Source: Mycobacterium sp. JS623 (GTDB lineage Bacteria; Actinomycetota; Actinomycetes; Mycobacteriales; Mycobacteriaceae). Taken from it: a stretch of 64,000 nt of DNA. Below are positions 34,532 to 42,655 of the stretch, in pieces; within the stretch, counting starts at the first letter, position 1; every line of letters starts with the position of its first letter. The position numbers and the translations under genes are program-made. The notes beneath the pieces are model-generated. The model searched no databases, was not told the origin of the DNA, and saw only the letters and a list, made by a program, of their open reading frames with translations. Where the stretch lies: positions 1 to 64,000 of the forward strand of contig NC_019958.1 in assembly GCF_000328565.1 (NCBI RefSeq). The letters run 5' to 3'.

Positions 34532-34671
34532 GTGTCCTTCAAGAGGCGCAGTACTTCCAATTCCTCGGCCATCACTCGGTCCAGAGCGGCGTGCACTGCC
34601 GCCGCATGCCGCGCGGCGCGGCCCGCATGGTCGGGGTCGGCTGCGTCGTGGCCGTTACGCGTCGGCACCAT
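34528..34671 (-). CDS. probable Doc antitoxin, 47 aa
   Basis: GTGA overlap with the doc start. The likely product begins MVPTRNGHDAADPDHAGRAA and ends in a helix RVMAEELEVLRLLKDT that could cover the toxin active site. Shorter than classical Phd and without its N-terminal DNA-binding domain; a start further upstream (to 34755) is possible but poorly supported. Confidence 0.55.
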   Translation of the reverse strand: MVPTRNGHDAADPDHAGRAARHAAAVHAALDRVMAEELEVLRLLKDT

Positions 34672-34720
34672 CGGGCGATGATTTGCAGGTGGGGAAGACT
34701 CCGTCGGCAAGGAGACACCC

Positions 34721-35417
34721 ATGAACGCGATCGCACTGAACACCTTCCTCGGCAACCGCCAGCGCTACTTCCCCCGCAGCTGTGACCTGAGCACGGTGGA
34801 ACTGGGCGTTCCCCGGGTGCACTACGAGAGCCTGCACAGTGTCGAACTGCTTGGACTGGCGCGCCGAAATCTGCATGTCGGCACTCGACGCGCACGGCCA
34901 GGCGCCCGATGTCGTGGTCGGCAGCGTTGAGTTCCTCGTCCTGCGGCTGGGTTACGAACCGGTCTGCGATGTCCTGCCGCAGTTCGGCGAGCGTGCCGGC
35001 GACTTTGCCGTGCTGTTCACCGACTCTTGGCTCGGCGAGGATCTCGACGAGGACGACGACTTCACCGCGGGGATGCCGATCAGCGTGGCACTGCTGGTTC
35101 TGGGCGCGCAGGTGGCTATCGCTGATCCCGATCTCCGGGCGTGGGCCCTTGCCGAGGTCATTCATACGATGCTGCCGACCAGCGCCGGCTTGGTGCTAAT
35201 GGCAGCCAATCCGCCCCTGAGATGGGCCAGTGCCGCGACCCCGCGGATCCTGAACTCCGTCGCCTCGCCGGATCCGGATTGGCCGCGGATCGGCTGTTCT
35301 CGGGTCCCCGGTTACCCGTCGTTCTTCGGCCGGTCGACCGCCTACACCTTCCTCGACGACGCCCGCGCAGCACTTACCGGATGTCGCGACCGAACTGTTG
35401 AGGTACCGATCGGTTGA
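34721..35417 (+). pseudogene. frameshifted hypothetical gene
   Basis: Frame 1 from ATG 34721 gives MNAIALNTFLGNRQRYFPRS to SVELL; the next frame continues DWRAEICMSALDAHGQAPDV to the stop at 35417. Removing one T at 34851-34852 joins them into one 231-aa protein with acidic, beta/alpha character (GEDLDEDDDFTAGMPISVAL). No domain recognised. Either a sequence error or a recent inactivation; both halves keep clean coding character, so the lesion is young. Confidence 0.6.
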
Positions 35418-35560
35418 AGGGGCTAGGCGCAGCTAGAGGCGCCTTCGACCGGCACGGGCCAGCGACGCCGGGTGCAAACTCCAGAACGCGTGATCGAGCA
35501 TGGCGGTAGGGCGGAGGACGTGATCGACGCCTCGCCGCTCACGACGAATCGTCCCTCGAC

Positions 35561-35974
35561 TCATGAACCCGGTCGCAGTTCAATGCCCGCGGTCTGCAGT
35601 CCCGGGTAGTTGATCGCTGCACTGCGGCAAAGGCCGGCATCGCCGACGAGTAGATGGATAAGGAGATGCTTGCGTCCCAGGGCAGCGACGAGCTCGTCGA
35701 CGAGCTCCTGTCGAAAGTGGTCATGGGGTCCCGAGAGGCTAGCCGCTCGGGTTATCGTCAAACACGCACCGTCAGGGAGTTTTTCGATCAGGCCCCATAC
35801 GTTGGAGGAGGTGTCACCGATATAGGGGCCGATGAGCTGTTCGAGAGTGACTTCGGTGTCCGCCACTGCGGTTGGACGTGTTGTGGCCGATAGCGCCTGG
35901 CGGTAGTTCATGCCGGTGCGGCTTTGGAGCTGGCGGGCAGCGGCCTTGGCCGCGTTGTTCCGTCGGTCTGTCAT
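35561..35974 (-). CDS. hypothetical protein, 137 aa, N-terminal AR-x-LQ motif
   Basis: Likely ATG 35974. N-terminus NNAAKAAARQLQSRTGMNYR-QAL is a motif I have seen in many small actinobacterial mobile-element proteins and recurs in this window in 56453-57040. The rest has LLIHLLVGDAGLCR near the end. Perhaps a small DNA-binding or antitoxin-type protein; unproven. Confidence 0.6.
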   Translation of the reverse strand: MTDRRNNAAKAAARQLQSRTGMNYRQALSATTRPTAVADTEVTLEQLIGPYIGDTSSNVWGLIEKLPDGACLTITRAASLSGPHDHFRQELVDELVAALGRKHLLIHLLVGDAGLCRSAAINYPGLQTAGIELRPGS

Positions 35975-36295
35975 CGTTTCAGTTGTCCCGTCGAAAGTCG
36001 CGACCAACGTCGAAGTAAGTGCCACGCACACCCGTTGGCCGACCGTCGAATGGAAGCAATCTGTCGCATCGCCCGAAGGGCGTTGCCCTAGAGGAACTCT
36101 CGGCGTGGTCGAGTGTGCTAGGGGGCCGCTGCGAAAGCGGGCTGCCTCGATCGTAGCAGCCGGGCCATACCGCGGCTCGAACCACAATGGCCGCGTAGCA
36201 CGTTCCGATCGGGCGTGCCTTGCAACCTGCAGTGATCACCGGCGGCGTTCATCCGACGCAAGTTCGGGGCGTTTACCCGCACCCACCATGCGCCC
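35975..36295. other. intergenic, no supported gene
   Basis: Contains a short hairpin AGGGC-GTT-GCCCT. No frame with start signals. Probably the promoter of the 35974 gene and the terminator region of the AbiE-like gene ending at 36296. Confidence 0.35.
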
Positions 36296-37408
36296 CTAGT
36301 GTCCGATCAGGTCTTCGACTACACGCTTTGACCTCTGTGGAATGCGGATGCCGGGGAAGAATCGAGCGACGATGTCCCACGCTTGTTGCCGAGTGCTGAC
36401 ATGCAGATAGTCAATCAGCCTCGCGCAGTCTTCGCGGTCCGAAGTCGAATGTCCCGCAAGTAATTTCATGGCCAGCAGGTGGTCCGCCGGAGTGGCCATC
36501 ACGTGCAGGTGCGGGTGATCAAAAACCCGCGGACCCTCCCCCGGGTTCCTCGAGGCGTAGACCGCGGCGTGATCGTTCAGCCACGTGCTTGGCCATCGAC
36601 GTTCGCGGGCGATGTCGCGCGCCGCGTCGACCACCGCGGCATCCGGGCTGAACATCGCACCGATGTCGCGCGTGCTGGCCCGGACCGGACGGTAGGCCAA
36701 GAACATGGCCGCACCGCCGATCACGTGTACCTGCCCGATCACGTCGGCGTGTTCGAGGCGCGCCGCAAGGTCGGTGAACGCGTCGAGCGTGTCATCGCGA
36801 CCGAGAAGCGGTTCGGGCACGGACACCCTTCCGTCGTCGGCGAGGTCGTAGCGATCGACGTAGATGCCGCGCCGGCGGAACGCTGCGGGTGTGCCCGCCA
36901 GCGCGTAGAGCCGGGCTGACGGGAGATCGCTGACCCACCAGGCCGAGGTGAGGAATCGTTCCCAGGCGACCGTCCACAGTGGGCTCGGAGTCCCGTAGTG
37001 GGCCGTGATGTCCTCGGCGGCCGCGGCAAGGAGCGCGTCGTAGCGTGGCTGGCCGGTCAGGACGGGCTCCGCTTCGACCAGGGACAAAGCGGCGCGTCCG
37101 ACATCTGCTGCGCCGCGGCGGAATTCCAGGAACATGCGCCAGCGGGTGGGCTCCGATTCCGTGTGCGCGAGGGAGCGGGCGATTTCGGCGAGGGTAAGAG
37201 CTCGGGCAGTGGGCATGAGGTCGGTGCGGGCGCCGCGACGCAGGGTTACCGACAGGATCGCGGCACGTGAGTAACCGGTGACTCGGTCGATGCGGCGCGA
37301 GGACACGATGCTGCGCGCCCGGGCGGCGGAGACACCCCAGTAGTGCGCGGCCTGGTCGATTGTCCACAAAGGACCCACCACTTCAACGTACGCGCGCGGT
37401 GCGCCCAT
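36296..37408 (-). CDS. fused AbiEi-like/HTH and DUF6036 nucleotidyltransferase protein
   Basis: 370 aa from ATG 37408. Residues 14-50 form a helix-turn-helix (LWTIDQAAHYWGVSAARARS). Residues 116-190 (LTGQPRYDALLAA, WWVSDLPSARLYALAGTPAA) match the AbiEi-like partner protein usual in actinobacteria. Residues 228-320 are an AbiEii/DUF6036 nucleotidyltransferase: HVIGGAAMFL, R243-STRDIG, and MKLLAGHSTSDREDCARLID. Relatives are toxins of type IV systems, including mycobacterial MenT enzymes that modify tRNA. The second Asp of the D-x-D metal site is Gly250, so catalysis may be altered. Toxin and antitoxin modules are normally separate genes. Confidence 0.72.
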   Translation of the reverse strand: MGAPRAYVEVVGPLWTIDQAAHYWGVSAARARSIVSSRRIDRVTGYSRAAILSVTLRRGARTDLMPTARALTLAEIARSLAHTESEPTRWRMFLEFRRGAADVGRAALSLVEAEPVLTGQPRYDALLAAAAEDITAHYGTPSPLWTVAWERFLTSAWWVSDLPSARLYALAGTPAAFRRRGIYVDRYDLADDGRVSVPEPLLGRDDTLDAFTDLAARLEHADVIGQVHVIGGAAMFLAYRPVRASTRDIGAMFSPDAAVVDAARDIARERRWPSTWLNDHAAVYASRNPGEGPRVFDHPHLHVMATPADHLLAMKLLAGHSTSDREDCARLIDYLHVSTRQQAWDIVARFFPGIRIPQRSKRVVEDLIGH

Positions 37409-37492
37409 GTTGAGGGCCGGGTCGCGCGCCTGGGGGACCCCGCGAGGTGCCGCGCATTGCAGAATGGACGGCGACGACGAGAGGGGGACGCG

Positions 37493-38551
37493 ATGAGCAG
37501 ACGCGGAACAACGCCGTGGGCGGCGACCAGCATGCCCGACATCCGCCGCCAGTGGTGCCGTGCGATCGACGCGGTCGCGAACTACTCCTGGGACCACCTC
37601 CTCACCGAACTACCCCCTCAGCCACCAGCGCAGCTCGTCGCGATGCGCAAGCGCATCGACCGGACGACGGCGAAGATGGCGGCGATCTCCGAAGTTCTCA
37701 AAGACGAGGCAGCAGCCATCCGGAGCGCACCCTTGTACTGGGTGTCGCGCGAAGCGGTCGATACGGTGATGCACGCCGCGGACACCCTCCCGGAGTGGAC
37801 ACCCGCCATCGCCGCCCCAGCGCAATCGGGGTTCCTCTGCTGGGCGAAGTCCGCGGGCACCACGACGTGGGCCACACCGTCGGCGGAGCACACCGAGGCC
37901 TCACTCGGATCCAGCGACTACTCCCCCATGCCACTCGATGCGGCCACCAACATCACCGAACTGCCGTGGGACGGCATCGTATGGTGGACTCGCCCAGACG
38001 GCCTCATGCAGCTCCTGCCCTGCAGCCGGGACACTTCGGCGACTACCGCGCTCACCCGGGTCGGCATGTCATCGCCAGTCTGGGGCAGCCACACGGTCAT
38101 GCTCAATCCTGACGTACCGCGCACCGCGGAGGTTCAGAAAACGGTCGGGTCGCACCGCTTCGTGAGCGGACTCGGCGCCGCCTGGCTTCTCATGGGCCAG
38201 GCCAACGTCACCGAAACCCGCACCATCGGTCAGCCCACGCCTCCGGCACCGCCGCCCGACAGTGACACCGACGACCTGGAGGCATCACCGTCGGCACCCT
38301 CGGCGGTCACCATCGTCGACCTTCTCCGACGTGGCTCAGCCACCCGCCGGTCGACCGGTGCCGGCAAGCAACTCGACCACCGCATCCCGGTAGAGGGCTA
38401 CTGGCGCCAGCAGCCATGCGGGCCGCGCAACAGTCAGCGTCGACCCCAGTACATCGACGACTACGTCAAGGGCCCCACCAACGCTCCACTCGTCGCCAAA
38501 GAACGCGTCCACGTCTTGCGCAACCGACCCGAAGCCGACCTCGAGCCGTGA
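37493..38551 (+). CDS. hypothetical protein, 352 aa
   Basis: ATG 37493 with GAGAGGGGGA upstream, divergent from the AbiE-like gene. N-terminal 70 residues helical, centre beta-rich with several Trp (LPWDGIVWWTRPDG), a Pro/Asp-rich linker near 250, and a basic C-terminus VEGYWRQQPCGPRNSQRRPQ followed by YIDDYVKGP. That C-terminal signature recurs in streptomycete and mycobacterial plasmid proteins of unknown role. Not identifiable further. Confidence 0.65.
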   Translation: MSRRGTTPWAATSMPDIRRQWCRAIDAVANYSWDHLLTELPPQPPAQLVAMRKRIDRTTAKMAAISEVLKDEAAAIRSAPLYWVSREAVDTVMHAADTLPEWTPAIAAPAQSGFLCWAKSAGTTTWATPSAEHTEASLGSSDYSPMPLDAATNITELPWDGIVWWTRPDGLMQLLPCSRDTSATTALTRVGMSSPVWGSHTVMLNPDVPRTAEVQKTVGSHRFVSGLGAAWLLMGQANVTETRTIGQPTPPAPPPDSDTDDLEASPSAPSAVTIVDLLRRGSATRRSTGAGKQLDHRIPVEGYWRQQPCGPRNSQRRPQYIDDYVKGPTNAPLVAKERVHVLRNRPEADLEP

Positions 38552-38617
38552 CGCCGGCCACCGCATGCAGCTCGCACCGACAACTACTCCCACACACGGG
38601 GCGAGAGGAAATCGACC

Positions 38618-39146
38618 GTGACGAACGCCTTTCGGGACGCCGTTGCCGCGGCCACCTCCGGAACGCCCTACACCGTCACCGACACCAAGCGAGGCTTCGA
38701 TGTACGCCTCGACCTCGCCGATGCGCGCTGGTGGGCGCTGGTGGGCGCTGGTGGGCGCTGGTGGGCGCCAGGGACTACGCAACAGCTTCCGGTGGCGCGT
38801 CAAACAACAGCCGAACTACTACACCATCATCGACCGCCAGATCACCCTCAACTGGCGGGCCGGGCGTCCCTTCGTCGCCAATATCCTGTGGGAAGTGCAG
38901 AGCGGCCGCATCCTGTGCCTGAGCCGGCAGAAGATCTGGGCGCTCTCTGACCACCGCCGTATCGAGCCCGTGTTGGACTACCAATTCAATGCCCGCGAAG
39001 GCCGCGACCTCATCCGCGCCGTCGCACGCCAACAGGGGCTCAAAGAGCGACCACCGCTGATCCTGGTACTCCCGCCGGCCATCATCGTCGCCCTGACCTT
39101 GGCCCTCATCTCCGCCCTGGCGGTGTACACGGCCACCCACCCGTGA
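38618..39146 (+). pseudogene. membrane-protein gene out of frame at a 10-bp repeat (phase-variable candidate)
   Basis: GTG 38618 follows GAGGAAA. The first frame reads VTNAFRDAVAAATSGTPYTV to LADARWW, then meets a 10-bp tandem repeat (38725-38768, four full units) and runs out of frame to 38950. The continuing frame encodes FRWRVKQQPNYYTIIDRQIT and so on to a C-terminal membrane segment (PPAIIVALTLALISALAVYT) ending 39146. Removing exactly one unit restores a 172-aa protein. The reading frame is therefore OFF with four copies and ON with three, the hallmark of slipped-strand phase variation; assembly error in the repeat is the alternative. Confidence 0.65.
38725..38768. repeat. 10-bp tandem repeat inside a coding region
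   Basis: Unit GCGCTGGTGG, four full copies (38725, 38735, 38745, 38755) plus a partial fifth. The unit length is not a multiple of three, so each gain or loss shifts the frame of the surrounding gene. Confidence 0.85.
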
Positions 39147-39159
39147 GCGCGGACGCCGA

Positions 39160-39522
39160 TCAGTCCGGGTCCCGGCGGGTGAAGATCGACGCTCTTCCCT
39201 CGGTCAGCCATGCGGGTTCCAGGTACTCGTTGAGCGAGATGACGAGAGTCCTTGCGGCACTCGACATCTCGTCGACGTAAAGATGACCGGGATGACCGTC
39301 CCCGCCCAACGCCTTGGACTTCTCGAGGATCTCGCGCGCCTTGATCCGATTGAACCGCCAGGCCACACACGCATCGCCGACCGCGATGTGGGCAGCCCCG
39401 TCGTCGACGACGGCGAACTCATGGGACCGTCGTCGCTGCAGCCGCGACGCTCCGTTCTGCAACGCGGTCACCATAGCTGCTACTAAGGCCGCCAAACCAG
39501 CATCGTCGACGGCCAACAGCAA
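39160..39522 (-). CDS. hypothetical protein, about 120 aa
   Basis: The start is unclear: TTG 39522 or a nearby upstream codon, since the frame LPDFNGDDVLLLAVDDAGL is open for ten more codons. Helical AGLAALVAAMVTALQNGASR then a beta domain with EFAVVDDGAAHIAVGDACVA. Convergent with the phase-variable gene. Function unknown. Confidence 0.55.
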   Translation of the reverse strand: MLLAVDDAGLAALVAAMVTALQNGASRLQRRRSHEFAVVDDGAAHIAVGDACVAWRFNRIKAREILEKSKALGGDGHPGHLYVDEMSSAARTLVISLNEYLEPAWLTEGRASIFTRRDPD

Positions 39523-39578
39523 GACGTCGTCGCCGTTGAAATCAGGCAGGCGCTTCAGCCAAACCGCTCATCGTTGCG

Positions 39579-39959
39579 CTACGACAACCCGTTGCTGCGG
39601 TGTAGCGGGCACAGAACACGACCGCCCACCGTCGAGGTCCACCCCTGGGCCACCATTTCCAGTGGACGCCTGTCGCCAGAGTGGTCCTTATCGGCGGCGA
39701 ACACCGCCTTGCACCCGGCGGTATCGCATTCGAACAGCCGCCATTCGTCAGCTTGCTCCCTCGTTTGGATCGTCGGCGCAGCGTCCGCTTGAAAGACGAT
39801 GAGGTACGAGTGGCCCGGGTACCTCGCCAGCTCAATTTCGATCCGCTGCTGCATCTCTGCACATGTGAGCGCTTGTGCGCCGCGGAGCGCCTCGTGGAAT
39901 CCCGGGCTACCCCGCATTGCGGCGTGCTTGAGCTGCATCTCCCAATCGTCGGTTGTCAT
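39579..39959 (-). CDS. hypothetical protein, 126 aa
   Basis: ATG 39959. Begins MTTDDWEMQLKHAAMRGSPG; the second half has ECDTAGCKAVFAADKDHSGD and RVLCPLHRSNGLS, four possible zinc ligands (two Cys, then Cys and His). Looks like a small zinc protein of phage type. Function unknown. Confidence 0.6.
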   Translation of the reverse strand: MTTDDWEMQLKHAAMRGSPGFHEALRGAQALTCAEMQQRIEIELARYPGHSYLIVFQADAAPTIQTREQADEWRLFECDTAGCKAVFAADKDHSGDRRPLEMVAQGWTSTVGGRVLCPLHRSNGLS

Positions 39960-40054
39960 CGTGATGCAATCCTTCCTGGTGCGATCCAAAGCCTCGGGAT
40001 GACCGGCTAACGCTCAGCGACTCGAACCCTATGACTTCGAGGCTCTGTGTTCTG

Positions 40055-40483
40055 CTATCGCATGTCGGGTCGGCGGCGAACGATCGCGTCGATCACCGCA
40101 CTCGCGGCCGGGCCGGGAGCGACGAGGTCCCGCAGGCCGTGACGGGCCGCGGCCGCCCCGCTTTCGAACAGGGGCACCGGGCTGGTGTAGTTCATCGCCG
40201 CCCGCACCACCTCCGGTGGCATGTCGCGGCGCGCGCCGGCCAATCGCAGGGCCAGTAGCTGATCTCCGTGACACCCAGCCCATCCGGCGCAGAGACGGGA
40301 TTCGGCGCTCTCCGGTGAATTCTGGTGGCAAAGAAACATTTCGGCAGGTTGAGCGGCCGTGTCTCGGTCGTAGGCGCCGAGTTTGGCGTACTCGCTGGCG
40401 GCCCACACTCCCGAGGGGACGTCGCGGCGGTAGGGGCAGGACTGGCACGGGCGCGGCGCCGGCCCGCGCACGGCGGGGCTCAC
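40055..40483 (-). CDS. DUF6283-type cysteine-rich protein
   Basis: 142 aa from GTG 40483, which overlaps the stop of the cytosine methyltransferase gene (GTGA). Signature PCQSCPYRRDVPSGVWAASE with C13/C16, then FLCHQ (C52, H53) and LCAGWAGCHGD (C65 and C71) matches the actinobacterial and phage DUF6283 family, which probably binds zinc or iron. Function is not established; the coupled translation suggests work with the methyltransferase. Confidence 0.75.
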   Translation of the reverse strand: MSPAVRGPAPRPCQSCPYRRDVPSGVWAASEYAKLGAYDRDTAAQPAEMFLCHQNSPESAESRLCAGWAGCHGDQLLALRLAGARRDMPPEVVRAAMNYTSPVPLFESGAAAARHGLRDLVAPGPAASAVIDAIVRRRPDMR

Positions 40484-41472
40484 GCCGCGGCCTGGCGATC
40501 GGCCAGTGCCTGTGCGACGCGCTCGCCCAACCATCGTGCGACGGGCACCGGCACTGCGTTGCCGATCTGGCGTTTGACCTGCTTGGCCGTGCCGAGGAAT
40601 TGGTAGTCGTCGGAGAATCCCTGGGCGCGTGCGCATTCACGGTTGGTGAGCATGCGGTGGTAGACGCCGGTGCAGGACACGGTGGCCAGGCCATGGTGGT
40701 TGCCCCCTGCGGTAATGGTGGCCAGCGGGTTTTGGTCGGCACGGCGGGGTCGAGCGTTGCGCCGGTACATCACCAGGTGCGGGACGTCGGTGTCGGTGAT
40801 CTGGTCGATCTGCGCGGAGACGTACAGGCGGCGGGTGAGTCGCGTGCCGAGGTCGGCTTCCAGGATGGCGGCCGCCGGCACCGCCTCGCGTAGAGGGGGT
40901 GTGAGGTCGACGGCGCCATCACGGGTGAAAACGCCGAACCAGCGGCGCCGACGTTGGGGTGCACCGAAGTGGGCGGCGTCGAGGACCACGGTTTGGGCGC
41001 AGTATCCCAACGCGCGCATGCCGTCGAGCCACCATCGGTAGAGAACCCAGTCGGCGAACTCGGGGACGTTCTCGACAATGACTGCTTCGTAGGCGTGCGC
41101 TTCGGCGGCGGCGATGACGGCGAACGCAGTGGCGCGGTCGAGAGCGCCGGCGTCGTTGCGGCTCATTTCCTCGTTGACGGGCAGCTTCTTTCGCCCACCG
41201 GCGGGGGTGTGCCACACGCATGACGGTGAGGCCCACAACAGGGTGGTGCGGGGGAACCGTCGCATGTCGGCGTCGTGGAGGTTGGCCAGGTGGTGCTCGG
41301 TGTCGGGGTGGTTGAGGCGGTGGGTGTCGACGGCGGTTTCCCAGTGGTTGGCGCAGGCGTCGATGCGGTAGCCGGCCTGGCGTAGTCCTTCAGAGGATCC
41401 GCCTGCGCCGGCGAAGAAGTCGGTGACCGTGAGTCCCTGCGATCGCGCGGAGCTGTCGATGAGCGAGTGCAT
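40480..41472 (-). CDS. DNA (cytosine-5) methyltransferase
   Basis: 330 aa from ATG 41472 (GGGAGGGGC upstream). Motif I TVTDFFAGAGGSSEG binds SAM; the nucleophile is C85 in a variant motif IV (WASPSCVWHTP, SPSC in place of PPC); motif VI IVENVPEF; motif VIII PQRRRRWFGVF; motif X IGNAVPVPVARWLGE. It would methylate C5 of cytosine in a target set by the region around residues 230-280. No restriction partner nearby, so an orphan, as on many phages and plasmids. A palindromic operator-like motif sits at 41495-41510 upstream. Confidence 0.88.
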   Translation of the reverse strand: MHSLIDSSARSQGLTVTDFFAGAGGSSEGLRQAGYRIDACANHWETAVDTHRLNHPDTEHHLANLHDADMRRFPRTTLLWASPSCVWHTPAGGRKKLPVNEEMSRNDAGALDRATAFAVIAAAEAHAYEAVIVENVPEFADWVLYRWWLDGMRALGYCAQTVVLDAAHFGAPQRRRRWFGVFTRDGAVDLTPPLREAVPAAAILEADLGTRLTRRLYVSAQIDQITDTDVPHLVMYRRNARPRRADQNPLATITAGGNHHGLATVSCTGVYHRMLTNRECARAQGFSDDYQFLGTAKQVKRQIGNAVPVPVARWLGERVAQALADRQAAA

Positions 41473-41494
41473 GTCGCCCCTCCCGTCGTTAATT

Positions 41495-41510
41495 AAGTGG
41501 CTTGCCACTT
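41495..41510. promoter_or_regulatory. 16-bp perfect dyad, shared operator-like motif, copy 2
   Basis: AAGTGGC-TT-GCCACTT, perfect 7-bp arms, 22 bp upstream of the cytosine methyltransferase start. Twelve bases (TGGCTTGCCACT) recur upstream of the RHH-like gene at 33413-33424. Confidence 0.5.
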
Positions 41511-41606
41511 ACGATAGCCGGCGATGCGTTACGGCGCCAGGCCATGGGCGTCGGCGAGGTTCCGGGCGTTCCCGTTGGCGTTCGACGGTGGGGCCCAGTT
41601 GCGGCA

Positions 41607-41915
41607 TTAGGCGCTGGAGCGGGGTGCCACGTCGGCCCACCGCGCGGCGATGACGGACGAGGGTGCGATGCCGAGCTGGTCGGCGGCGCCGAGCGCAGCC
41701 AGGAATACATCGCCAAGTTCTGCCAGTACGTCGGCGGTTTCGGCGCGCCCGTAGGAGCGTTTGATGAGTGCGCCGACGACTTCTCCGCCTTCTTCACCGA
41801 CCTTCGCTACCCGCACCCAGTCGCATCGCTGGACGCCGAGCCGGTCGAGGTGTTCCCCGACGTCCTTGGCTAGCGCGTCGAGGTCGGTGAGTGTGCGTGG
41901 CCGCGTCGTCGACAT
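41607..41915 (-). CDS. MazG-like nucleotide pyrophosphohydrolase
   Basis: 102 aa from ATG 41915. The all-alpha NTP-PPase signature is visible: EExxE at 41-45 (KVGEEGGEVVGALI) and ExxD at 66-69 (LAELGDVFLAAL), giving the four acidic metal ligands. It hydrolyses nucleoside triphosphates, often damaged or alarmone-type ones, to monophosphate and pyrophosphate. Small MazG-like proteins are frequent in phages and plasmids. Between the methyltransferase and an unknown gene on the same strand. Confidence 0.78.
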   Translation of the reverse strand: MSTTRPRTLTDLDALAKDVGEHLDRLGVQRCDWVRVAKVGEEGGEVVGALIKRSYGRAETADVLAELGDVFLAALGAADQLGIAPSSVIAARWADVAPRSSA

Positions 41916-42155
41916 GTGTTCTCCCCTAGGTTCTCGGATGTGGGCACTGCACGTGCCGCGCTTCCGGGATTGCAGTGTCGCGGTTGCAGCGGTGGTCAGA
42001 CGAGACGGACACGGCGCGACGCACACTATCTCCGCAGACCGGCCTGGCAGGTGCGTCCGAGGTCGGGGTTGGTCGATGCTCGTTCAATGAACGGTCTCAT
42101 CAACCGGCAGCTCGCGGGAGGGGTCAGCCAGGCGGGCAGGTCACGGGGAGGCGCT

Positions 42156-42623
42156 TCATCCGGTTGTCCGAGCGGGTGCGGCGTGGCCGAGGAGCGAGAG
42201 TTGGTTGTCGGCATCGAGGGAGTTGATGTGCCAGCTGTGCGGGAGGACGGCCATGTGGTGCTCGGTGAGCAGCCAGTAGTTGACGAGCTCGAAGACTTCG
42301 GGCAGTGGCGTTCGAAAGACTTGTTCGGATTCGTGGTGGGTCGCCTGCCCGGCTTCGTATCCGTCGGCGTACCAATCGGTTTCGCCGCTGATGAACCTTG
42401 CGGTGAACGGGAGCCCGGGTCGCTGTTGAGTGACTTCGACCGTGTAGGTGGTCTCGGTGACGACGAAATCGAGCACGTCAGCGCCGTAGCGGTCTGCTGG
42501 GGTGTGATCTTGGTCGAAGACGGGGGCGACCGATTTCAACAGTGGGGGCCCAGCGAGCGCCTCGACGAGCGGAGGGTTGCCGCGATCAGTAAGGCCTGCG
42601 GCGCGGAGTGCGTTGGCAGTCAT
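42156..42623 (-). CDS. hypothetical protein, 155 aa
   Basis: ATG 42623 with GGGAGG 12 nt upstream. Begins MTANALRAAGLTDRGNPPLV; a beta-rich centre (VTETTYTVEVTQQRPGLPFT) and a helical C-terminal part with ELVNYWLLTEHHMAVL. Divergent from the FHA-XRE gene, sharing a promoter region with three direct repeats. Function unknown. Confidence 0.62.
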   Translation of the reverse strand: MTANALRAAGLTDRGNPPLVEALAGPPLLKSVAPVFDQDHTPADRYGADVLDFVVTETTYTVEVTQQRPGLPFTARFISGETDWYADGYEAGQATHHESEQVFRTPLPEVFELVNYWLLTEHHMAVLPHSWHINSLDADNQLSLLGHAAPARTTG

Positions 42624-42655
42624 GAGTTGGAAAAACCTCCCGGTGCTACACAAAT

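Noticed and set aside
35418..35560. Terminator hairpin after the frameshifted gene
   Set aside because: Arms (GAAGG/CCTTC with inner GGCGC repeats) pair only in part; too weak to call.
41508..41608. 32-codon frame overlapping the mazG-like stop (TAATG)
   Set aside because: Arg/Pro-rich and without homology-like features; overlap alone is weak evidence.
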